Made by a program: the position numbers and the translations under genes. From assembly GCA_011800805.1 (NCBI GenBank), contig MPNW01000146.1, positions 142,390 through 206,389 on the forward strand: a DNA stretch of 64,000 bases, in the 5' to 3' direction. Source of the DNA: Hirudo medicinalis (taxonomy: Eukaryota; Annelida; Clitellata; Hirudinida; Hirudinidae). This document shows positions 16,136 to 32,595 of the stretch, piece by piece (position 1 is the first letter of the stretch; each line of letters starts with the position of its first letter). Under the pieces are notes generated by a model. The model had not been told where the DNA came from. It saw nothing but the letters and a program-made list of their open reading frames with translations, and ran no database searches.

Positions 16136-17093
16136 CTTCTCAAGAATGATCTCAATACAGGTTACCTGAAGAACAGGATATTTATAGCAAATTTTTAATG
16201 CGCAGAAGGGGCTGCATACGCTTAGAGGCACGTGATAATGAATGTTCAGCTGACATTCTTGCTCCAATCAACTGCCGTCTGCAAGATGACGAAGCAAATT
16301 TGAACCAATCATATTGCTTGGAAATAGGTCAGGTTAATGGACATTCAACCATGTGTTATTCCCTCACCATGATGATGCAAAATCTTAACAAATCATATTT
16401 CTCAAAACTAAGTCACGTTACATAACCATCGTGACGCAATGACGACGATGCAATTTTAAGTGAAAACTGGGTCAAGTTGCGCAACATCTGTTAAATTACC
16501 TAGAAAATGACATAAACTCTTTCCACCCAATACTATTGTGCAGAACAATGTTGTTACATAACATGCCACGTGACATTGAGTACTGATCCTCGCCTCATAA
16601 GACAGGAGTCCAAGACTCCCATTATTAGAATTTTTAGACACTCCATTCCCGGGAATATCACAATTTCAACCATAAATTTAGCTTCTAACTCTACCATAGG
16701 TAAAATGAGGGGAACACTAATTAAAAACAATTTAAAAGTCACCACACGCTTCAGATGAAAACTTGAATAATTCACACCTTAGGTAGAGGCACATAACAAG
16801 ACGTTTTTGGGCGGCTCTCCGAACGATACAATGAGACTGAAATAAATCGAATCAACCACGAGAACTGAAAACCAGCGAGGTTCCAATGTATTCTCCATAA
16901 CTGAAGTTGAATCAAAATCGAGAAGAAGCTGATACGTGACAAAACTCACCAGGGTAATTTTTAGAATTGTAATTGAAAGGCGCATTTGAGTATTTATTCT
17001 TAGAGTTTTATTGTCATCAGTCCCGTTACTAAAAAAAAATTTGCGTTCCTATTCTGAGAGGTGCATAAATTATATGCTTTGACATTCAGAAGT
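16136..17093 (-). promoter_or_regulatory. SQSTM1 5' flank with clustered ATF4/C-EBP-like sites
   Basis: This is the only spacer between SQSTM1 and the MCM7 3' end. Between 16373 and 16454 it holds TGATGCAAA (16373-16381), TGACGCAATGAC (16432-16443) and GATGCAAT (16447-16454). All three resemble C/EBP-ATF composite (CARE) elements. At the other end, AATAAA on the minus strand (17012-17007), about 85 bases past the MCM7 stop, is that gene's likely polyadenylation signal. Open frames here show no family similarity. Confidence 0.4.
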
Positions 17094-21837
<4,744 letters not shown>

Positions 21838-21900
21838 ATTGAACTTGCAAGTAAACAAAATTTGCGGACTCCTTCGCGCCAACTATCAACCTTGATTTAT
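21838..21900 (-). promoter_or_regulatory. MCM7 proximal promoter with E2F-like site
   Basis: TTGGCGCGAA on the minus strand (21873-21882), about 35 bases upstream of the MCM7 ATG, matches the E2F consensus (TTTSGCGC core). MCM genes are classical E2F targets in animals. It lies in an otherwise AT-rich flank, which makes the GC-rich word conspicuous. Confidence 0.6.
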
Positions 21901-23149
21901 TCAAAATCTTTTGATTTCATATAGTTTAATACATTTGGTTTATAAACTTCAAATTATAACAGTGAATTTAAAATTAGATTTAATTTTAAGCTAAACTCTC
22001 TCAAAAAACAAAAAATCTATTGAAACTTTTTTCTTAAAGTTAATAATTACTTTGAAAATATTTTTAAAATGTGTTTTTCAAACACTTCAATAAATAAATC
22101 TATATGCATTTTAAAAAGGAATTCTCAGGCCTAGCGACTAATTATAATATTATACATAAATCGCCTTAAACAAGGATGACTGATTACGAGGACCTGTCGA
22201 CAATTGAAAACGAAGGATGAACAACAAGTAATTAAAAAGAAATGAGATTTGACAAATTGCGATTGTTTCATTGTAAAACGATGACTCCTATTTTGCGAAT
22301 GATATTCTACTAAGTGGGATTTCGGTGGGGAATTTTCTCAATGTTCAAGTCTTAACTCTTTAATTTATGAGACTGACGGAAGGAAAAAATCGTCAACTGG
22401 TTTTTGGGAGAACTCTGGAAATTTTTTTTGCTCACTCTCCCCGAAAACAACTGAAATAACGTACTTTTGAGACTCCCCAATAGTAGAGAATAAACTATTG
22501 TGTTTAATAAATAAAACCTATGCTAAATGTATTTAATACTATAGTATCTAAATATCTGTATTCAAACACCAAGCTCCATGATGACGGAACAATTTAAAAT
22601 GCTTTTAATAGAAGATAAGAAATAATTTCTGAATCTTTTTTCAAGACGTAAGTAAATATTTAGATTCCAAGGCTTTGTTCATATCTTTATTCATTTGGTC
22701 GTAATTAGCTGAAAAAATGAAGTTGGAAATTTGTGATCGATTTTTTTCTTGAAAATAACTTATTTAAGTAATTGGGTAAAAATATTTATAAATTGTGATT
22801 ATAGCCATTAAATGATTTATAATAGTTAATTTTTGCTTCAAGAAGACAATGGCGATAAAGTTACTTGAATGTTAAAGTGACGATGAAGTAATGACGATTT
22901 TAATTATGAAGTCTCTGATGTGTGTCCGGAGAAGACTTTTTCTGAAACAATTTCACATGAACTCCATCAAATTCCAAACTTAAAAAAATTCAAAAATTGC
23001 AAATTTCCACTACATGACTACAATCAAACCAAAGTAAACTTATGTGATCGATCCCATTTGAAAGAAGGCAACAGCATTCAATTTTGATAAAATAAAAATA
23101 AATTTTACAAAGATATTTGTACGAAATTTGATGCCTATCGTGTCATGCA
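21901..23149. other. AT-rich non-coding stretch upstream of MCM7
   Basis: No open frame of note, no splice-bounded exon with similarity and no strong repeat could be supported here. Confidence 0.4.
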
Positions 23150-24600
23150 ATAGACGACCAGAAACTGTGGATTGCATGTTTCTTTGAAAGGCAACCAAGA
23201 TTCAATCAGTCAATCAATCACTCGATCCTTTCAATCAGTTCAACCAACCACGAGTTATTCAAGCGCAGCTCAATGGAAAGTTTTTGTGATGGAATTCAAA
23301 GTTTATTCATGATGTATTCGCCCAAGGAAGCACATGTTGATGATGCGAGCGATGACGATGTGTAATGATGACTGATGGAGATTATGATGGTGTTGATGAT
23401 GACAACGTCTCTAGACATGGAAGAATGATTGTGATGCTGCAAAAAGTATTGCGTTCTTTTTGGAATAGTTGGGGAAAAATGGAAATTGGAGAATTTAAAA
23501 AAATGGTTCTAGAAAAACTTGAGTTTAAAAAAAAATTTAAAGTTAAGCAAGAAGAAATAATTGAAAAACTGGAGAGGTGATGTTCGAAAGACAGCATGCT
23601 TATGGAATCATTTGAAAGGCGACGAACATATAATGACATCCTCCCTTGGATATTATTCACTGTTTCGGAGTTTTAAAAATTCACGTGTTGGACATGTTAC
23701 TTCTACTTGTTATGGTGCAAATTACTTGACGTAATAATTAAGCGTAATTATGCATACATTATCTGATATGTTAATGAGGAGAACACAGCTCCGGAGCTGG
23801 AGATGTCCGTCTAGGGTCAGAGTGGTAGTGACGTCAACAGCTCATGAATATTCAATGAACAGCTGCAGAATTTTTATGTTTTTACTAATTGTGCATTTAA
23901 AGTTGCACAAAAGATAAAAAAAGAATTATTTTTATTAATTCTATTATTTTATTTTTAATTGTTTAAATTAATTTCTCATCTTTTAATGGAACGCTCGAAA
24001 AATATTTTCATTTAAGTGTCACATCAATTCAGCAATTGCATTGCAAATAAAGACCTCCATGCATCAAGCATCATTCATCACGCACCACACACACGTCAAT
24101 GCAATAATGCATCAGGCCTTCTCAACAACAGAGCTGCAAACATTACTTGATTAATTTATAACTGATGGTCTCCGAAAAATAAAAACATGAAAGGGAGAGA
24201 TGTGAAGAACAGAAAGAGTATAGTGAAACGATGTTGACGACGACGAAGATGGTCATGATGATGATGGCAGGTAATAAAAGGCAACAGCCGTCATCGATGC
24301 AGTCCAAGGTGTCTTCAACTCGATTGCTTCAAGTTGCAATGTGACCACCAGTCTTTTTGTATTTTTTATTTTGACTCCGACGGCGATGATGACGATTGTG
24401 ATGATGATGATGATGCCAAGAAGATGCATTTCGGCTTAACAATGTTTCCTAACGTGACTGGATGATTCCTTCTTTGATGATATCATTGTCGTCGTCTTCA
24501 TCGACGTCAAAGGAATACTGATGCCGGACAATCAGTGACAATCTTTCTTCTAGGTGAGCAATAACCGGGTTCAGATTTAAAAAGTTATTTTTCCATTTAA
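23150..24600. promoter_or_regulatory. Enhancer-like islands with GAT-rich repeats
   Basis: Within 23700-23870 the base composition is less AT-rich and many binding-site-like words crowd together: TAATTAAG, GTAATTATGCAT, a CRE (TGACGTCA, 23829-23836), ATGAATATTCAA (23844-23855) and an E-box CAGCTG (23860-23865). Flanking parts (23340-23420, 24230-24420) are rich in GATGAT and GACGAC repeats. A 71-codon frame at 23365-23580 starts in the GAT repeat and is probably fortuitous. Calling this regulatory is inference from motif density only. Confidence 0.3.
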
Positions 24601-25848
24601 TACCGTAAAAAGGAATGTATTTTTTAAATAAAATCTGTTTATAAATTTAATATATTCAATAAAATTTAATATTTATTCTATAAAGTTGTTGTTGCAACTG
24701 TTGATATCGTCAGTCTTACGACGCGTTGTTTGAGGGTTTTAAGAAAGTCATCAAAATCTTATTAAACATCGCATCATCGTCGTCGTCGTCATCATTCATT
24801 CGCATTCATTCACAGTCACACATCCACGTCTTGGAATATTTGATCCTCCACCTCCAATTGTGAAGCACTTTCCAACAACACGTCACCAACAACAACAACA
24901 ACAAACCTAAACTGGAGCCATTTAAAGCGAGCACCAATAAAACCAATGCATTAGCTGTTGCCATAGTAACGGAGGTTATAAATTGCAATCATCTCAAAGT
25001 GCTTTTCGTCTCATCCCAGACGAACTGGCTTTGGCCCCGTTTGACCTTTGAAAACCTTATAATTAATTTTATGCATAATATATGCAAAATGCATAATTTA
25101 GTTAAATGCATAATAAAAGCGTTATTATACTCAATATTACAATTACTCATTATATTTCATTTATTTAATACATTCAAATTGTATTACCAAGAAGACATAT
25201 TAAGCAAGAGGTAATTTTTAAACTTGTTGTTAATGAAATCATCGCAAGAGAACTTCAACGGTCAACAAATGACATGCACATTTTGATCGAAAAGTCACAT
25301 TTTTTTTATTGCATCCATCCCTCTGAAAGGATTGAATGAGAAAAAAAAAAAGAAAATCTCAATTTTGAGCCTATTTTCTAACCAACGAAGCACCGTATGT
25401 TTGCAGACTGCCGTTGTTTCCAGCACCACTTTTCCACCCCTCGAGAAATGCTCCAATTATCCTCTTAGTTTGAAACGATCTTCAGTGATTTGAAGAGACT
25501 CAAACATGGTTGCAGTGGAACACGTTCTAAATAATGTGGTGATGAACTGAAGGTGGATTGGATTGATTGCAGTTCTTTAAACATTACTTTTTAGACAATA
25601 ATTCATGTCATGTTCGGATGGATTCTAGTAATGGCATTCTCCTTATTAATAGCATGTCATCACCATCATCATCGTCAGCACCATCGTCATAATCATCATC
25701 ATCATCATCATCACCTCCGCCCACGATGCAACAAGGCAATATTTCATCGGTGATTCTTGAAAATGGTACACCAGGAAAAGGTTTCTGTTAAATAATTAAA
25801 TTCATCTCAAAAATGAGGATCCCACGCATTCACTTCTGAGAATCATTA
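24601..25848. other. Non-coding stretch with CAA and ATC microsatellites
   Basis: Includes CAACAACAACAA near 24880-24905 and ATCATCATC runs near 24770-24800 and 25660-25715. No coding exon is supported. Confidence 0.4.
25068..25116. promoter_or_regulatory. Cluster of ATGCATAATA / octamer-like sites
   Basis: Within 50 bases, ATGCATAAT occurs three times (25071, 25089, 25106), with ATGCAAAAT at 25082. The words resemble POU/octamer (ATGCAAAT) sites. Function is inferred only from clustering. Confidence 0.3.
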
Positions 25849-26200
25849 TCACCTCCTCGTTGTGCATTGGAATTCAATTGGTGGTTCCGAAACAAAACAA
25901 AACAAAACAAAACAAAATAGTTTTTTGTGCAACAAAATCGTCCCACAAACAAACGTCCCATTTCTCGATGAAAATTGTGGCATGCGATGAAAAGTGGATC
26001 CTTTCAGCGCAGATGAACCGATTTGAGGCCCTAAACACAACAAAAGGTGATGGTAAGTTACCACCAGTGGTCATCAGGTGGTCTGCAATTGAATGAACCA
26101 GTCCACGGTTACTTCGCGATGACAACCGAAAAATACCGTGAAATGCCGTAAAAAGTTAAAACTTGCCTGGAGTACTGGCCGACGGAGAAGGCAAATTCTT
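25849..26200 (+). pseudogene. Possible mariner transposase relic
   Basis: One frame contains IVACDEKWILSAQMNRFEAL followed by a PPVVIRWSAIE segment. CDEKWI is the first-Asp word of mariner transposases, where it is usually followed by a WW(S/D) motif, here RWSAI. An AAACA run (25890-25918) interrupts the upstream part. No TIRs were found. The similarity is short, so this stays tentative. Confidence 0.35.
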
Positions 26201-26820
26201 TTGCCAAAAACAACTCATCTTCGTCGTCCAATGGTTTCAGTAGGATTAGTAGGATTTAGATGTTCCTGAGGTTTATTTTGACTTTCGTTTTAAGTTGAAG
26301 GAGTGAAAAAGTGCATAAATATCTGTACTAATGTTGCTAAAGTGCTTAATGGAAATGAATGTAATAACTCCTGCGGTAATGATGTATTTACCAATTCATA
26401 TCATCGCAGATAAAATTCAGAATTCCATGCTAAATCAGGTTAACGAAATGTTGGTCAAATATCTGCGTAATACAAGTCAGACCTTAACCACATCATTACC
26501 ATCACGCTTGACTTCAGAGATTTATCGATACTCTCTCCATGTTCATAGTCTTCTTGTCGGAGTACTGGATCGAAATATTCGATCCAAATCCAAGTGCAGT
26601 GGGTCAGCAGATCTGAACAACTAGTTCTATCCATTTGTGAGTTAGCACCTACCTACCACTCAGTTCTACCTAGCAGCTACTTCTATCCTAATGGAAAGTT
26701 GGTTGAAACATCGAAGAAGAAACAAGGATCTAAACATTCGCTTAGAAACATTGAAAGATATCGGGATTATTAGGAGTTAACGCAACGAACATTTAATTTC
26801 TGGGTTAAAATCGTCAAAAG

Positions 26821-26860
26821 GATGACAAAATGGACGACAAAAGGGTATTTATTCTAATCA

Positions 26861-26891
<31 letters not shown>

Positions 26892-27049
26892 GTTATTATT
26901 ATTATTATTATTATTGTTATTGTTATTATTATTATTATTATTATTATTGTTANGATGACAAAATGGACGACAAAAGGGTATTTATTCTAATCATATTATT
27001 ATTATTATTATTATTATTATTGTTATTATTATTATTATTATTATTGTTA

Positions 27050-27081
<32 letters not shown>

Positions 27082-27091
27082 GTTATTATTG

Positions 27092-27125
<34 letters not shown>

Positions 27126-27126
27126 G
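26821..27126. repeat. TTA microsatellite with a duplicated flank across a single N
   Basis: A long TTA run with occasional TTG follows GATGACAAAATGGACGACAA. The same unique lead and repeat occur at 26821-26952 and again from 26954, separated only by the N at 26953. Poly-Leu and poly-Ile frames over this run are translation of the microsatellite. The duplication is best read as an assembly join. Confidence 0.85.
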
Positions 27127-29051
27127 TATTCAAGAAAATAATTGCAAAGATATTTAATAGGAACGTACGTGTCTTGCAATTAAATATTCCTAACAATGAA
27201 AATCACAATGAATTCTTGCCTATTTAATTATGTTATCACATTTTGTATTTAATTTGAGCATCAACAATTGTGTTTCCAAAAAGAATAGTCATAAGCTGGG
27301 ACAGAATTCAATCTGAAAAGCAACGAAATGTGACGAAGTTTCTCAGAAATTGAATCATTCTTCGTGCACGAATGAAGCATTAGAACCTCTTTTACAGCTT
27401 GGTTTTTTGTTTAAAAGAATATATGTATTGACCAAGGCATTAAAATTGTATTTTGCAATGTTTGTTGCAACAAGATTTAATTCAATGCAATGACGAGGTC
27501 GTTAACTTGTTGAGGTGCTTGAGTTACCTGAGATGATGAACCGAAGAACATGTGACGAAGGAGAATAGAGTAAGAAGGAAGGAAGGAAGGAAGGAAGGAA
27601 AGAAAGAAAAAGGATTGAGTGTTTGACTGATTTACTTCCTCCATGATTTGTTCCACCCTTCCTGCCATTTCTCTCGTGAGTTGTAAATCGTTTGCCAAAT
27701 TCATTATTAATAAGTGGAGTGTTGAGCTTTCGCTTTTGGTCAGAAATTTAGAGATTTTTTAAATAAATAGGTAAATATGATTGTACAAGTGGATGGAAGC
27801 TTTGGACACAATTATAAATTAATAACATTGAATATTATTCATCAGCAACAACAACAACAATAACAACAATAATAATAATAATAATACTATTAAGTATCAA
27901 AGGTGATGTTAGTGTTTCACTTACAGTGATCTTTCCCCGGAAAGCTAACCCATATATGTATAAAAATAAGTTTTAACAATAACAGTAAGTTTTAATAATA
28001 TATTTTAAAAATGAATGAACGTAGCAACACCACAGCAATTACAATACAATGTAGATATTTAGAAAGATATTGTAGACGTTCTTAGGAATCTATTTATTCA
28101 CTCGTAACGGTATTATTAAATATGTGAACATATTATTTTTTATATAATTCAGATAATTTATGAATTATTTACAGAATTCATTTAAAATTTGTTTGGAGTC
28201 ACAAAGTTGGAGCACTCTAATGAAGTTCAATCAGCCATCAAGTGGTCTTTGATGGATGACAGTGCACATTTTAAATACCCAATTTCACGATCGAAGTTGA
28301 AACTCCATTCAATAAAATTGAAATTCACCTTCACTTTCAGTTTAAAAATTAAAATCAAATCTTTCTACTTTTTCCATGTAAAAAATAATTTGTTGAAATT
28401 AAGTTACTTTTCGCCAAATTTTTTGAATCTTGTCCAATTTTCTGAATTTCATTTAATTAAGTTAATTACATTTAATTATGATATTTTAAGTAACTGGAGA
28501 TGTTCATTAATAAAATGGTAATCCACATTTGAACATATTTTTCAAGAAATAAATTTGCAAGCGTTAATTATATTCGCCTAAATTTTACTCCTCAAACATA
28601 ATTTAAATAATTTCTATCTCTAAAAAGGTCGTTGACCTGATTTCTAATAAATAAAAAGACAGAAACTTCAATCTTACAACATCCGAACCAACATGTTTCA
28701 ATAAGTTCAGATGAATAAGTTCGAATCGGAGGACAAGAAAAATAAATAAAACTTGAAATAAACGCGATCTTATCTTTTAAACACTTAAATTTTAAACACT
28801 GTTGTCGTCGTGATTGCCAACTTTTTCATGCGCTTTCGAATGGTTGACACACATCGCTTGCACATGAGGTAGCCATACGAAACATGCTCCAGAGCACAGA
28901 CAACACTCGACCATCCCTCGGAAGAAATAATTTTTGAGCGGGGAAGGATTTTGTGCCTTAAGCCACTTTAAATATTTCTGAGTTACCAACGAAGACAGTT
29001 ACGAACAATTTCAAGTGTCTTGTTTTTTGAAGATAAGATAATTCATGTCGG
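27127..29051. other. AT-rich non-coding stretch
   Basis: Contains a GGAA repeat (27576-27600) and CAA/AAT microsatellites (27848-27884). A frame on the minus strand at 28792-28989 is less AT-rich and Cys-rich but has no recognised similarity and no clear splice partners. Confidence 0.35.
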
Positions 29052-29150
29052 CATGAATATGAAGAACTCCTGCGCATGAATATGAAGAACTCCTGCGCAT
29101 GAATATGACGAACTCCTGCGCATGAATATGAAGAACTCCTGCGCATGAAT
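29052..29150. repeat. 23-bp minisatellite, four copies
   Basis: The unit CATGAATATGAAGAACTCCT plus GCG repeats four times with one substitution (GACGAAC in the third copy), then trails off in CATGAATG. Minus-strand frames here read the repeat as HAQEF-type peptides and are not considered genes. Confidence 0.9.
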
Positions 29151-32100
29151 GAGTGGTTGCAGTTTCCTTCTTTGTGGCGCTCACTTCAGACCTGAACTTT
29201 CTGAAATTTTTTTCAAATCTTTTTTGCATTTATTCAAATTTCTGTTCCTTAATGATTTGTTCGAATTTATTTCAAATTTTAATAAACTCTTAACTTTAGT
29301 CGAGCAATTTGAGGCACCACTTTTGTATTTATAAATTTTCAAGATAGAATTTATTATTTAATAATATAAATTAAGACATTTATATACAAATTATTTGATA
29401 ACCAACAAACAGATGATAATGATTAATAAACTGCAGACACATCAGGTCGTAAATATTCATTACAACATTACAATGCTTATCAATAATTTTCCATCCAATA
29501 AGGATTGAAATAAATCAAACCTTTTTAGCTCCACCCATTGACCTGACATGACCTGGAATTATTTTCAGCCTTAAATTTCTCGGACTTATCTGCCAACATT
29601 TTCACCTTAATTTTTCGGCAAATTCCTCTGCCTTAGATATCATCATCATCATCATCATCGTCGACGTCGATCTCGTCTTTAGAACGCCTTTCATAATATT
29701 TTAAATTTGTCAGGGAATTAATGTCAATTAAAAATAATTCAAATTCACCTTTGTTAAAATTAATGAAACTATTAAAAATTATAAATGTCTGCTAATATAA
29801 ACTACTATATAACTAAGTAAGTATTCTTAATTTATATAGCGCCATGTTACTCATTTAACCTTTTTCAAACTTGTTTAAATATTTTTTATTAAATATATCT
29901 TATTACTCTTCAAACCGAGCTCCTAATCTTTGCAAATACGTAATAGTTCCACAGTTTAGGACTTGAAAGCATTTGAAAGTTACTTTTATGTTGTTAAGAA
30001 ATTCTTAATTAACAAGTGAATAATTGATTATTTCTTAATTTACAAGTGAATAATTGATTATTTCCATGAAAAATAACTTGAAATGCAGTGAAAAGCTGCC
30101 ACAAGTGAGTAATTGAACCTCTCCAGAAAGAGGTTTCCCCTGTTGAAAGGTGAAGACGAATAAATAAAGTTTGTATTTTCCAGAAGCATTAATGGAATGC
30201 ATTTTGTTTTGAAGAGTTAATTGTGTTATTCATCCTTCTTTGTTTAAGTACAAATGGAAATGCTATTAACACAAGTTTATTACTGATTTTTATTTATCCA
30301 TATTTAATAAGAGTTTAAAATCTTGAAAATTGAATAATTTGATAATTAAAGTTTATAATTAATTACGTATGATTTTTTTTTAATAATGCAAAAAAATTAT
30401 TAAATATCTTTTTGTGGTTTTTGTTGAAAATCATTCTAAAGTGACAAAATAAAATAAAAATGTCCACGTCATTTTTTTGTTTTTCACATTTCGGACAAAA
30501 ATGCTCATCAACGGAGATATTGAAAAAATGTAGCAAATAATTATCAATAATTATGAATTATTTAAAGAATTAAATTATTTTTTTACAATTATTAATAATT
30601 CTCAGTGTTTCCCATTCAATATTTAATGATCATTTATTTTTAAAGAACTGAAAAATATATGGTAAAATATTTTGTGCGATTTAAGTACTTTTGAAGTTTA
30701 TAGGGGAGAGTTAAAGAAATTGTAATTTGATTAAAAAGTTATTAAAAAACATTTCTCATTATTAATAACATTTATTATTAATGAATAATTATTATAATGA
30801 ATGATAATTTAAAACCTTAATTAATCATTAAATAAACATTAATCCGAGACAAAAAATAATTTCTTCATCAATTACTGCTAATTACAATCTCACCACAACG
30901 AGAAGGAACAACGAGGTTTGCACATAAACACAGTTAGTAGCCTAATCAAGTTTGCCACAAGAAACAAGGCAGGATGAGGGGAGCATCATTCTTGATGAGG
31001 ACGTCTCTGACCATTTGCGGGGTCATCCATCACTCTGATCGGTCGTCAAAAGATGCATGTTTTAGGAATAAATGCTTTCTTGAAGCTTTGCATGAAATAA
31101 TAATTAACAAATTATTGTTAGCGTAAATAAATTAACACTGTAATATAATTATTATAATTATGTTGATAAATAATTATTGTTTTAAAGTAATTAAAAATAA
31201 CATTATCATTTTATTTACATTACAAATTAAATTAAGTGCCTTCAATTTATAGGAACGGTAATTCGCATTCAATAAGCATGTAATTATAGGTTTGAATTTT
31301 AGAAAGGTTTCAACTTACCTGCACAAACACCTGTATGGGAAACAACAGGTGTTGACTTCAGCATCAATGACTGTGAAAGATGGATGGTTGGAACAAATCC
31401 TTAGCTTTTACTTCATAATTCGCGATTTTGTTGATAATCACCTTTATTCAATAATAAATTGTTGTTGTTGCTTTTGCCAGTCAGGTTATATTTTAGAATT
31501 TAAAATTTATTATTGAAAATATCGAGAAAATGGAGGATTTATTCATTAGCACCGAGCAAATACTTGTGAAAATATTGTCAGCAAACACAAATGCAGCATA
31601 TTGCTGCATTCCATCTCATCCTTCACTGCTTTGTGACTTTATGGATACTTTCTGTTTTAATATTTTAAATAACTTTAGAATATATTGAATTATTTCAAAT
31701 AATAATTTAATAATTATTATTTCAAGTAATGTTTTATCATTTAGCATTTACCATGACGTTATTAAATGCGTGTTAAACCCTATGTGGTACTTCAAGCATG
31801 ACCATTGAAGTACAACTCAGTGGTATTTCGGAGGCCTGTTTGATGTAAATGCTTGTCACTTAAGGTCATCGAGGTGGACATTTCAAATACTTTTTCAACG
31901 CACCACCGAATTATTTTTGTAATTTTTGGGTTTAAAATAATTTTGTAAATAAACATAATTTGAAAAAAACATGAAAGTTGCCGAAATATATTTTCGTAAA
32001 TGCACATTTATTTGTTATGATTAATAATTATTATTAATTTATTATTAATTAAAAAATAAATTATTAATGGTTTAGTTGCATCTGCATTTAAAATGCAAAA

Positions 32101-32400
32101 GATTCACACAACTTTTGAAGGTTTTAAATTATAAAATGTTTTTAAAAGTATTTTGATTTAATAACAAAAATGAATGTTGTAAATATTAACAAGAGTGGAT
32201 TCTATGAAAAATGACCGGATGATAGATGACTTGGACGATGCTTTTTTGAAGAAGAACCACTTTTCATCGGAAATAATTTTTGTACGTGTTAATAATAAAT
32301 ATCGGTTGCAATCAAGTAATAATAAGTAATATCAAACAACAAGTAATAAAAATTATAGGAACCAATAATAAGTAACAAAACATGGCGACAAATGCTGTCA
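29151..32400. other. Very AT-rich gene-free stretch
   Basis: No exon with recognisable similarity. ATC repeats near 29640-29665. A less AT-rich island at about 30890-31070 might be regulatory or a small exon but carries no readable signature. Confidence 0.35.

Positions 32401-32595
<195 letters not shown>

Noticed and set aside
23365..23580. 71-codon frame with a charged C-terminal helix
   Set aside because: Begins in a GAT repeat, lacks recognisable similarity and has no splice partners; left as unproven.
26963..27179. Poly-Leu and poly-Ile open frames on both strands
   Set aside because: They are translations of the TTA microsatellite and its flanks.
28792..28989. Cys-rich minus-strand frame
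   Set aside because: Less AT-rich than its surroundings, but two frames are equally open and no family or exon borders can be shown.
28958..29229. Minus-strand frames with HAQEF/FMRRSSSYS repeats
   Set aside because: They read the 23-bp minisatellite in different frames and have no start or splice support.
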